In this document: one piece after another, positions 57,008 through 64,000 of the stretch
How positions within the stretch are numbered: position 1 is the stretch's first letter
Layout of the letters: each line of letters starts with the position of its first letter
NCBI RefSeq assembly: GCF_005116645.1
Contig: NZ_SWCM01000004.1
Coordinates: 1-64,000 of the forward strand
DNA from: Desulfopila sp. IMCC35006
GTDB lineage: Bacteria > Desulfobacterota > Desulfobulbia > Desulfobulbales > Desulfocapsaceae
Direction of reading: 5' to 3'
Length of the DNA: 64,000 nt
Notes under the pieces: generated by a model
Database searches by the model: none
Told to the model about the DNA's origin: nothing
The model's input: only the letters and a program-made list of their open reading frames with translations
Program-made: the position numbers and the translations under genes

Positions 57008-58489
57008 ATGGAACAATTATCCGACGATCTGAATAGAATAATATCCAACCAGCAAAATCTGCTGGAAACCATACCGGCAATGGTCCTGCTGATCAAAGAA
57101 AACGAATCGGTTGAGTACATGAACCCCAGCGCCAAGTCGTTTCTGGGTGATCTCTGCAAACTGCCCGAAAGCATTACCCCGGAAGAGCGGACAACGATAT
57201 CGAAATTTCAGGAGTTAGTGACAAAGACTATCCAGAATAACCGTGTCGGCGAGACCCTGGAAACCACCTATCGAGAATCCCATCTGGAATACACCCTGTC
57301 TTCGTTTGAAGGATACAAGGGAGATTCGCTGTACTGGCTGTTCATGCGCGACCTCACCGAAAGCAAAAAACAATTAGCGGAAATATCTCTGTTCCACAAC
57401 AGCATTGAAACTATTCTGTCACATAAAATCAATGAATTGAAAGAGAGCGAAAAGACGCGGCAAAAACTTGCCAAGGAACTTAATTCTCTAAAAGAACACC
57501 TGAAAGAACAATCCGCCGAATGCAAAATGGTTGGCTCAAGTCGTGCGCTCAGCGAACTTCGGGACATGGTTTTTCAGGTAGCAAAATCCGATGCAACTAT
57601 CCTGATCACCGGCGAATCAGGGACCGGCAAAGAACTGGTGGCCAACCTGCTGAGAGAAAGCAGCAACAGGACGAACAAACCATTCCTTAAAATCAACTGC
57701 AACACCATTTCCGATTCACTCCTGGAAAGTGACCTCTTCGGCCATGAAAAAGGCTCGTTCACCGGAGCTGACAGCAAAAGAATGGGTAAATTTGAGGTGG
57801 TTGACGGCGGAACTATTTTTCTCGATGAAATAGGCGACATCAGCCCACGAATGCAGGCGGCACTGCTACGAGTTCTGCAAGACGGAGAAATAATCCGGGT
57901 TGGCGGAAATTCCCCGGTAAAAATCGACGTCAGGGTTATCGCCGCAACCAATCGAGATCTCGCCTCAATGGTGCAGGAAGGGACTTTTCGTCTTGATCTG
58001 TTCTATCGATTAAATATCATTAATATTTCCATACCTCCGCTGCGCGAACGAAAGGAAGATTTAATCGATCTCACGACGCATTTTATCAGAAAATATCGCC
58101 AGGCATTCAAAAAAGATATCAATTTTCTCCCCCAGTCCATTCTGGAACGGTTGATTGAGCATGACTGGCCGGGCAATGTTCGGGAACTGGAAAATGTCAT
58201 CCAGCGAGCAGTACTCATGGCCAAAAATAATATAATCACCGAAAATGAACTTTTTTTCGACCTGCAACCTGGCAATAAAGAGCATTCCGCCCAGAAAAAC
58301 TACCTGCAAAAGCTCGATGGCCACACCTTGAAAGACATTGTTGCCGATGTGGAGAAGGATGTTATCACCCACGTTCTTGAAAAAAACCGTGGCAATGTCG
58401 CCCACACCGTTCAGCAACTGGACATTGGCAAAACTGCTTTGTACGACAAAATGAGACGATACGACATCTCCCCCAAGGATCACAAATAA
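57008..58489 (+). CDS. PAS-domain sigma54-dependent activator
   Basis: The 493-residue protein has an N-terminal PAS-like domain (about 17-125), a coiled-coil linker (130-170), an AAA+ domain with Walker A GESGTGKE (202-209) and GSFTGA (249-254, a natural variant of GAFTGA), and a C-terminal Fis-type HTH (TVQQLDIGKTALYDKMRR). It has no receiver domain, so it senses a ligand or redox state directly. Target unknown; the following PilZ gene is a candidate. Confidence 0.85.
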   Translation: MEQLSDDLNRIISNQQNLLETIPAMVLLIKENESVEYMNPSAKSFLGDLCKLPESITPEERTTISKFQELVTKTIQNNRVGETLETTYRESHLEYTLSSFEGYKGDSLYWLFMRDLTESKKQLAEISLFHNSIETILSHKINELKESEKTRQKLAKELNSLKEHLKEQSAECKMVGSSRALSELRDMVFQVAKSDATILITGESGTGKELVANLLRESSNRTNKPFLKINCNTISDSLLESDLFGHEKGSFTGADSKRMGKFEVVDGGTIFLDEIGDISPRMQAALLRVLQDGEIIRVGGNSPVKIDVRVIAATNRDLASMVQEGTFRLDLFYRLNIINISIPPLRERKEDLIDLTTHFIRKYRQAFKKDINFLPQSILERLIEHDWPGNVRELENVIQRAVLMAKNNIITENELFFDLQPGNKEHSAQKNYLQKLDGHTLKDIVADVEKDVITHVLEKNRGNVAHTVQQLDIGKTALYDKMRRYDISPKDHK

Positions 58490-58598
58490 ACCACAGGAAT
58501 CTTACAAAAAACCCAGAAACAGGCATTAATTTTGCATCACATATCGAAGGAAAATCCAAGCCCTTTACCACTCTAATTTCTTTCAGGCATGTGATCAC

Positions 58599-59153
58599 AT
58601 GACGACAGAAGACAGCAAACCTAAGGAAAAATGCCCCTTCTGGTCCGCAGCATCCGTGAAATGCACCATCTGCGACGATGGACTTTTCATCCCTCTTGAT
58701 AATCATGCGGAAGCTTTTTGTAAGACATCCCGTTACGCGGCCTGTATGCAATACACGCTTTATTCGGAAAACCACATTTATTTGCAGGAAAAAGTTCGGA
58801 AATCCGAAGTAAACCGACGAAAATATCTGCGCATTGAAACTTCTTATGCAATCACCCTGGTCAAAATAATTGCATCCGGTGACACGGTGGCATCAATACC
58901 ATACGAAGCGCAAACAATCGATGTAAGCAAAAGCGGCATGCGCGTGGCAACCAGCCAGCCCCTGGTGCATGAAGCCTTGGTACAATTTTCCTTCGACGCA
59001 TCTTTCCCGTTAAGAATTCATAACATCACCGGCCAGGTAGAGTGGTGCAACAAGCAGATTGACGAGCCCGGGTACCAGGCCGGCGTGTCTTTTCGGGGAA
59101 AACAACCGATAAACGCCCTTTTAGGCATGCCGGAACGGCACCATAGTCGCTGA
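58599..59153 (+). CDS. PilZ domain protein with cysteine-rich N-terminus
   Basis: The 184-residue protein has a C-terminal PilZ domain with RRKYLR (73-78) and DVSKSG (108-113), the c-di-GMP-binding RxxxR and D/NxSxxG motifs. The N-terminus has Cys at 12, 22, 25, 41 and 49, suggesting a zinc or Fe-S site. Such an extension is uncommon. It follows the PAS-sigma54 gene by 109 bases and may be regulated by it. Effector role in motility or polysaccharide is plausible. Confidence 0.82.
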   Translation: MTTEDSKPKEKCPFWSAASVKCTICDDGLFIPLDNHAEAFCKTSRYAACMQYTLYSENHIYLQEKVRKSEVNRRKYLRIETSYAITLVKIIASGDTVASIPYEAQTIDVSKSGMRVATSQPLVHEALVQFSFDASFPLRIHNITGQVEWCNKQIDEPGYQAGVSFRGKQPINALLGMPERHHSR

Positions 59154-59176
59154 TCGCGGTCAGGAAAGAATTTCCC

Positions 59177-60742
59177 CTACGGTCTTTCTACACCAACAGC
59201 TTTCCTTGCCGCCACAACCAGAAAAAGAACTGGAATGCCCATCGTTGCCGTGACCAGAAAAAATCTTTCATAACCGATCGCCGAGACCATCGTCCCAGAA
59301 TATCCGCCGATGAGCTTAGGGCAGAGAGTCATCATCGAGCTGAAAATAGCATACTGCACCGCGGTAAATGAAATATTCGTCAGGCTTGAGAGAAATGCAA
59401 TAAAGGCCGTGGTCGCAATACCGGCGCTCAGATTATCGGCACCGATCACCACCGTCAGCATGGTCACATCCTGCCCGGTGCTGGCCAGCAGCATAAAGAG
59501 CAGATTAGTTGCCGCCGAGAGAAATGCACCTAAAAACAATATTTTGTTTACCCCGAACCGGACCGTCAGCATACCACCGAGAAAACCACCTGCCAGGGTC
59601 ATACCCAGGCCAAAAGTTTTGGTGACTCCGGCGATGACATTCTTGCTGAAACCCATATCCAGGTAAAAGACATTGGACACAACACCCAGAACGATATCAG
59701 ACAAGCGATAGCATCCAATCAGAACGAGCAACAGCAAGGCTGTCTTTGTGCCATATCGGACGAAGAAATCTTTTATCGGCTCAAGATAGGTCTGACGGAC
59801 CATTTCCTTATTGACCAGGCCCAAAGAAAGCAGCAGAGCGGCAACTATCGCCGCCATCCCCACCGCCAGTCCGAATCGCACCGCTTCAACCAGAAAAGCC
59901 CCGGTTCCCTCTCCTGCCTTAAGAAACAGTGGCAGCAGCCTGTCCATTGCCGCAAACATAAAACCGGAAAAAAAGAAGGTCAGCGCGAAAGCCAGGGCAC
60001 TCAGAAGAAAGAGCGAGAGAAAGCGTCCATAGTCGGAAACTGAATAACGGTAATGCGATACACGGCGATTGACTTTCGGCTCCTCGATGAGCAGGGTTGT
60101 CGCCACGCCGCAGCACATCACGGCGGCCATGGCCAGGTAGGTTAATTCCCAGGCACCATAATTATAAGCCTCGCTGGTCGTCCCCAGATACCCGGCGAGG
60201 AACAACGACCCGGCACCGGCTACCAGCATTCCGACCCGATATCCGGCGATATACATTGCGGCAAGCAATGCCTGGAGAGACTCTTCCGCCGATTCTATCC
60301 GGTAGGCGTCAATGACAATATCCTGAGTGGCCGACGAGAAACCGAGCATGACGGCCGCAAGAGCCATGACGGTGAGATTTTGCTGACCACCGGCGGGGTC
60401 GATCAAGGCCATGCCGACAATTGCCACCACTATCAACAACTGGGCAACCAGCAGCCATGCCCGCCTCCGCCCAAAAACACGAGTCAGGACCGGCAAAGGC
60501 AGCAAATCGACTAAAGGCGCCCAGAGAAATTTAAACGAGTAGCCGAGCGCAGCCCAACTGAAAAAGGTAACTGCGGATCTGGCAATTCCCGCTTCCCGAA
60601 GCCATACCGACAGTGTCGAGAAGATAAGAAGAATTGGTAAACCGGCGGAGAAGCCAAGGAACAACATGGCAATTGCCTGGGGCTGCAACCATGCCCTGCA
60701 CGTGTCGCCCCAGGACCGTTTTACGATTACTTCCCTGCGCAT
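59177..60742 (-). CDS. AmpG-like MFS permease
   Basis: The 521-residue transporter has about 12-14 helices and the AmpG-like start LFLGFSAGLPILLIFSTLSVWL. AmpG imports anhydromuropeptides for cell-wall recycling. The middle loop DAYRIES matches the family. It is convergent with the PilZ gene and divergent from cysS. Confidence 0.82.
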   Translation of the reverse strand: MRREVIVKRSWGDTCRAWLQPQAIAMLFLGFSAGLPILLIFSTLSVWLREAGIARSAVTFFSWAALGYSFKFLWAPLVDLLPLPVLTRVFGRRRAWLLVAQLLIVVAIVGMALIDPAGGQQNLTVMALAAVMLGFSSATQDIVIDAYRIESAEESLQALLAAMYIAGYRVGMLVAGAGSLFLAGYLGTTSEAYNYGAWELTYLAMAAVMCCGVATTLLIEEPKVNRRVSHYRYSVSDYGRFLSLFLLSALAFALTFFFSGFMFAAMDRLLPLFLKAGEGTGAFLVEAVRFGLAVGMAAIVAALLLSLGLVNKEMVRQTYLEPIKDFFVRYGTKTALLLLVLIGCYRLSDIVLGVVSNVFYLDMGFSKNVIAGVTKTFGLGMTLAGGFLGGMLTVRFGVNKILFLGAFLSAATNLLFMLLASTGQDVTMLTVVIGADNLSAGIATTAFIAFLSSLTNISFTAVQYAIFSSMMTLCPKLIGGYSGTMVSAIGYERFFLVTATMGIPVLFLVVAARKAVGVERP

Positions 60743-60878
60743 TATTGTCTTTTCCTCATAATAAGATTATGGTATTTGACCTGAGACGTTACCAAACGAA
60801 AAGACCATGGGATACCATGGTCACCTGCGATGTAATAATACAAGATACTCGAACTGTCCAGAACCAGCTCCCTTGAAG

Positions 60879-62351
60879 ATGACTATACAAATTCATAATA
60901 CCTTATCCGGAAAGAAAGAACCCTTACAGACTCTGGAACCAGGCCACGTCAAGCTGTATGTCTGTGGCATTACCTCGTATGATTTTTGTCATATTGGCCA
61001 TGCCCGATCGGCCCTGGCTTTTGATATGATTGTCCGGTATCTGAGATACCGCGGGTACAAAGTCACTTTTGTCCGTAATTTTACTGATATCGACGACAAA
61101 ATCATCGCCCGGGCCCAGGAACAGGGAACGAGTTCAGAAGAGTTGGCCAATCGATTTATCAATGAGTTTTACATCGACATGGACAGGCTCGGTGTTGACC
61201 GGCCGGATATTGAACCGAAAGCCACCGAACATATCAAGGAGATGACCGATCTTATCGGCGAATTGATCGGCAAAGGCATGGCCTACCAGGCGGGCAACGA
61301 CGTGTATTATATAGTCGACAGTTTTCCCGAATACGGCAAGCTCTCCAAAAGAAACCTCGAGGACATGAAGGCCGGGGCGCGTATCACGGTAAACGAGCAG
61401 AAAAAACATCCAATGGATTTCGTACTCTGGAAGGGTTCAAAACCGGGTGAGCCTACCTGGGACAGCCCCTGGGGGCCGGGACGTCCCGGCTGGCATATTG
61501 AATGCTCGGCGATGAGCAGAAAATATCTGGGCGAGACCTTTGATATCCATGGCGGAGGACAAGACCTCATTTTCCCCCATCACGAAAACGAAATTGCCCA
61601 GAGCGAAGGCGCCAACGGAAAACCGTTTGTGAAGAGCTGGATTCATCACGGCTTTGTCACTATACGTGATGAAAAAATGTCCAAATCGCTGGGAAATTTC
61701 CTGACAATCAGGGACATCCTCGACCATTATCATCCTGAGATATTGCGATTTTTTATCTTCTCCACCCATTATCGCAATCCACTTGATTTTTCCGAGTCTG
61801 CGATGAAAGATGCAACGGCGGGTCTTGAACGGCTCTACGAATGTGTGGCGGCTGTCGATTCTCTCGACCCTGCAAGCGCTGACAAAACTGCAAAAAGTAT
61901 CCTCACGCCAAAAGATATCAAGAAAGTGATGGAGCTGGAAACCCGGTTCCAGCAGGCAATGGACAACGATTTCAATACCGCCCAGGCCCAGGGGGTCTTT
62001 TTCGATACGGTGAAAAACATCAATCGCCTGCATGGAAAAATTACCGGCGCACCGGCGGCAGAAGATATACGTTTTCTGAAGAATGCGACTGCTCTTTTGA
62101 AAAAACTCGCCGCAATTATGGGCTTGTTGACCGAAGACGCCCAAAGCTTTCTTGCCGCCAGAAGAGAAAAACGCATTGCCGACAGCGATATTGACGCCTC
62201 GGCTATCGACGCCCTGATCGCCGAACGATACCAGTGCCGGCTTGACAAAAACTGGGCAAGAAGCGATCAGATCAGAGACGAGCTGCTGGCCAGAAACATA
62301 GAGTTATGCGATGGCCCCGAGGGCACAACCTGGTCAGTTAAAAGCAAGTAG
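60879..62351 (+). CDS. cysS: Cysteinyl-tRNA synthetase
   Basis: The 490-residue class I synthetase has zinc ligand C29, HIGH-type CHIGH (37-41), ECSAMS and KMSKS in DEKMSKSLGNF. It charges tRNA-Cys. An in-frame ATG 72 bases upstream exists but the homologous start MTIQIHNTL fits best; the ribosome site is weak. The next gene (MEMO) is 25 bases away. Confidence 0.95.
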   Translation: MTIQIHNTLSGKKEPLQTLEPGHVKLYVCGITSYDFCHIGHARSALAFDMIVRYLRYRGYKVTFVRNFTDIDDKIIARAQEQGTSSEELANRFINEFYIDMDRLGVDRPDIEPKATEHIKEMTDLIGELIGKGMAYQAGNDVYYIVDSFPEYGKLSKRNLEDMKAGARITVNEQKKHPMDFVLWKGSKPGEPTWDSPWGPGRPGWHIECSAMSRKYLGETFDIHGGGQDLIFPHHENEIAQSEGANGKPFVKSWIHHGFVTIRDEKMSKSLGNFLTIRDILDHYHPEILRFFIFSTHYRNPLDFSESAMKDATAGLERLYECVAAVDSLDPASADKTAKSILTPKDIKKVMELETRFQQAMDNDFNTAQAQGVFFDTVKNINRLHGKITGAPAAEDIRFLKNATALLKKLAAIMGLLTEDAQSFLAARREKRIADSDIDASAIDALIAERYQCRLDKNWARSDQIRDELLARNIELCDGPEGTTWSVKSK

Positions 62352-62376
62352 TTAACTCAACAAGAGGGAGACGACG

Positions 62377-63180
62377 ATGAGACACCCTGCTGTTGCCGAC
62401 CGCTTCTATCCTGGATCCCCCAAAGCACTTTCGAGAACAATTTCTGAATTATTTCCTGTTTCAGAAAAGACCAAAAAAAGCAAGGCGCTGGCCGTTGTCT
62501 CTCCCCATGCCGGCTATGTCTATTCAGGTGCGCTGGCGGCCGAGACTTTTTCTGCCGTTGAAATACCTGAAACAGTGATCATTCTCGGTCCAAATCACCA
62601 TGGCCGGGGAGCTGCCGTGTCTCTTTCGACCGAGACCTGGGACATGCCTTTAGGGGTGGTGCCGGTGGACAAGGGGATCGCCGATCTCCTGCTGGCGTTT
62701 TCCAAGCATATAGTATTAGATGAAACAGCACATCAATTCGAGCATTCTCTCGAGGTCCAGGTGCCCTTTCTGCAGATGCTGCAGAAAAACCTGCATATTG
62801 TCCCGTTAGTTATCTCGCAGCTTGCCTATCCGCTGTGTGAGGAGATCGCCGGCGCACTGGCCAGGGCCATTAAGGCCAGCAACAAGGAGATACTCATCGT
62901 CGCTTCCAGCGATATGAGCCATTACGAACCCAGACAAATCACCGAACGCAAAGACAAATCGGCTTTAGCCTGCATCGAGGCACTTGACCCTCATGCCTTG
63001 TATCGAACCGTCTATGACAATCGCATCTCCATGTGCGGGGTGATACCGGTGGTCATTGCCATACTGGCAGCCAAAGCCTGCGGGGCAAATAAAGCCAGTC
63101 TGGTCGGATATACCGATTCCGGCTATACGTCAGGAGATACAGATCAGGTAGTGGGGTACGCCGGCGTTATTGTCAGCTGA
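62377..63180 (+). CDS. MEMO1-family protein
   Basis: The 267-residue protein has RHPAVADRFYPGSP, SPHAGYVYSG, GPNHHGRG and HSLEVQVPFLQ, the MEMO/AmmeMemoRadiSam B signature, related to nonheme-iron dioxygenases. Function is unknown. Partner genes (AMMECR1 and AmmeMemoRadiSam radical SAM) are not adjacent. It follows cysS with a strong ribosome site (AGAGGGAGACG). Confidence 0.85.
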   Translation: MRHPAVADRFYPGSPKALSRTISELFPVSEKTKKSKALAVVSPHAGYVYSGALAAETFSAVEIPETVIILGPNHHGRGAAVSLSTETWDMPLGVVPVDKGIADLLLAFSKHIVLDETAHQFEHSLEVQVPFLQMLQKNLHIVPLVISQLAYPLCEEIAGALARAIKASNKEILIVASSDMSHYEPRQITERKDKSALACIEALDPHALYRTVYDNRISMCGVIPVVIAILAAKACGANKASLVGYTDSGYTSGDTDQVVGYAGVIVS

Positions 63181-63187
63181 AATTTGC

Positions 63188-63216
63188 TTGACAGGTCGGC
63201 CAAAATCTTTTATAAA
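63188..63216 (+). promoter_or_regulatory. Sigma70 promoter for tRNA-Gln
   Basis: TTGACA (63188-63193) and TATAAA (63211-63216) are 17 bases apart. This strong match lies 30 bases before the mature tRNA and just past the MEMO stop. Confidence 0.75.
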
Positions 63217-63246
63217 CTCGCACCACTGCATCAATGCACCAAATGC

Positions 63247-63320
63247 TGGGGGATGGTCTAATGGTAAGGCAGCGGACTCTGACTCCGCTTATCAAGGTTC
63301 GAGCCCTTGTCCCCCAGCCA
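63247..63320 (+). tRNA. tRNA-Gln (anticodon CTG)
   Basis: TGGGGGA pairs with TCCCCCA in the acceptor stem, the anticodon stem GCGGA/TCCGC encloses CT-CTG-AC, giving anticodon CTG, the T loop is TTCGAGC, and CCA is encoded at 63318-63320. Length 74 with CCA. Complete cloverleaf. Confidence 0.95.
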
Positions 63321-63329
63321 TGAAATTTC

Positions 63330-63366
63330 AAGCACTTGTCGGTCTCTTCTGATAAGTGCTTTTTTA
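63330..63366 (+). terminator. Rho-independent terminator of tRNA-Gln
   Basis: AAGCACTT (63330-63337) pairs with AAGTGCTT (63354-63361), followed by a T-rich run. Confidence 0.8.
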
Positions 63367-63718
63367 TTTTCTTTATTTTGTCCCGCTCCTGTCCCGCCCT
63401 ATTTTTTTCCAATTAGAAGTGTTCAATCCATAATTGTCTGAACCTAGCTTAGCGTTTTGTGAACTTTGCTGGAGTATATTTTTTTTCGCCAGTCAATAGG
63501 ATGGCATGTTTGCTGTAAATTCATAAATGATCAATATTCTATTTTTTATTTATTTTTTTGAGTTACAATCTGTTGGAAATATCTTTACTCTGGAATACCT
63601 CTATCAAGGTCACAAAAGCGATGCCGATTTTCTGTATAACATCCAGTTTGGGGTGATATAGAGATCAGCAGAGTCACTTAGATCTTTGAAAAACATATTT
63701 AGTTCACGAGAGATCAAG
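63367..63718. other. A/T-rich region without a gene
   Basis: No frame longer than about 80 codons with a plausible start lies here; a minus-strand frame (63846-63610) looks like a shadow of the next gene. The composition is markedly A/T rich compared with cysS, suggesting the start of a laterally acquired segment. Confidence 0.5.
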
Positions 63719-64000
63719 ATGTCCAAAATGAACTGGGATAAAGCTAATAAGGGGTATAAAATATCACAATATGGTTCTGAAAGAATCGAACCTGAACAGA
63801 GCTCTTCAAAAGCAAAAGATAAATTTAGAAACAAGAAGGTAAGCAAAAGATTTATCAGAGTTTGCCCCTATTGTAAGAAAAATTTTAGAGGCAATGACCT
63901 TGAGTCGCACATCAAAAATAATCATGAAAAGGAAGTTCAAGAAGAGAAAAGGCGAATAAAAAGCGGTCAACCCAAAAAGATAACAAGCACTGTTGCAATA
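63719..64000 (+). CDS. C2H2 zinc-finger-like protein, partial (runs off the right edge)
   Basis: From ATG at 63719 the frame stays open to the window end (94 codons). It encodes MSKMNWDKANKG, a basic middle, then CPYCKKNFRGNDLESHIKNNH, a C-x2-C-x11-H-x4-H finger (C49, C52, H64, H69). GAGAG lies upstream. The rest is lysine-rich. Bacterial single C2H2 fingers occur in mobile-element and phage-linked genes. Identity and full length are unknown. Confidence 0.6.
   Translation, partial: MSKMNWDKANKGYKISQYGSERIEPEQSSSKAKDKFRNKKVSKRFIRVCPYCKKNFRGNDLESHIKNNHEKEVQEEKRRIKSGQPKKITSTVAI

Noticed and set aside
63610-63846. Minus-strand 78-codon frame at the right edge
   Set aside because: It is antisense to the C2H2-like gene and has no start context; the plus-strand frame has a recognisable finger motif.

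Overview
The window looks like a chromosomal segment of a sulfate-reducing Desulfobacterota, probably near the Desulfobulbaceae. This is inferred from the type of genes present: a free-standing ATP sulfurylase with its own strong promoter, Tat export, a type IVa pilus locus, sigma54-dependent regulators and a large polysaccharide cluster beside ordinary housekeeping genes. No taxonomic marker such as 16S rRNA is present, so the assignment is tentative.

Layout. 0-6.3 kb is a minus-strand housekeeping run: a FolE2-like protein flanked by short repeats, a single-domain response regulator, galT, dksA, moaC, dnaJ, rpoZ and purA. 6.3-15.5 kb carries tatB-tatC, a radical SAM protein, a tRNA-deaminase-like protein, a zinc-ribbon/SPFH gene pair, an FmdB-like zinc ribbon protein, aroB and sat. 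15.7-28.5 kb is a pilus locus: fimT-pilW-pilV-pilX-(small ORF)-pilY1 on the minus strand, then a PilS/PilR-like two-component pair, then divergent pilA. Both pilA and the minor-pilin operon have sequences fitting sigma54 promoters, so the pair may control both. Directly behind pilA lie a GT-C type membrane glycosyltransferase and a VKOR-DsbA fusion, suggesting that the pilin (which has two cysteines) is glycosylated and disulfide bonded.

31.6-45.2 kb is a minus-strand surface-polysaccharide cluster: a GDP-mannose 4,6-dehydratase-like enzyme, an epimerase-like SDR, seven glycosyltransferases, two methyltransferases and a Wzx-type flippase, interrupted by an intact IS630-family element. It is visibly more A/T rich than its flanks and uses many GTG or TTG starts. 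A 170-bp nested palindromic, MITE-like element and an MntA/HepT (MNT/HEPN) pair sit at its edge.

46.5-51.4 kb holds cdaA-cdaR-glmM (cyclic di-AMP synthesis coupled to cell-wall precursor synthesis) followed by a K+ channel with RCK domains and an unusual C-terminal receiver domain. 51.6-63.2 kb carries a large DUF748/AsmA-like envelope protein with a PGPGW membrane protein, a TIGR03790-type protein, a PAS-sigma54 activator, a PilZ protein with a cysteine-rich N-terminus, an AmpG-like permease, cysS and a MEMO1-family protein. tRNA-Gln(CTG) follows, and then an A/T-rich tail with the start of a C2H2 zinc-finger-like gene that runs off the right edge.

No CRISPR array, rRNA operon or prophage module was seen. 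The most noteworthy candidates are the K+ channel-receiver fusion beside the c-di-AMP operon, the FolE2-like protein lacking metal-site motifs, the unannotated-size small ORF before pilY1, the SPFH/zinc-ribbon module, the pilin modification cassette and the MITE-like palindrome.
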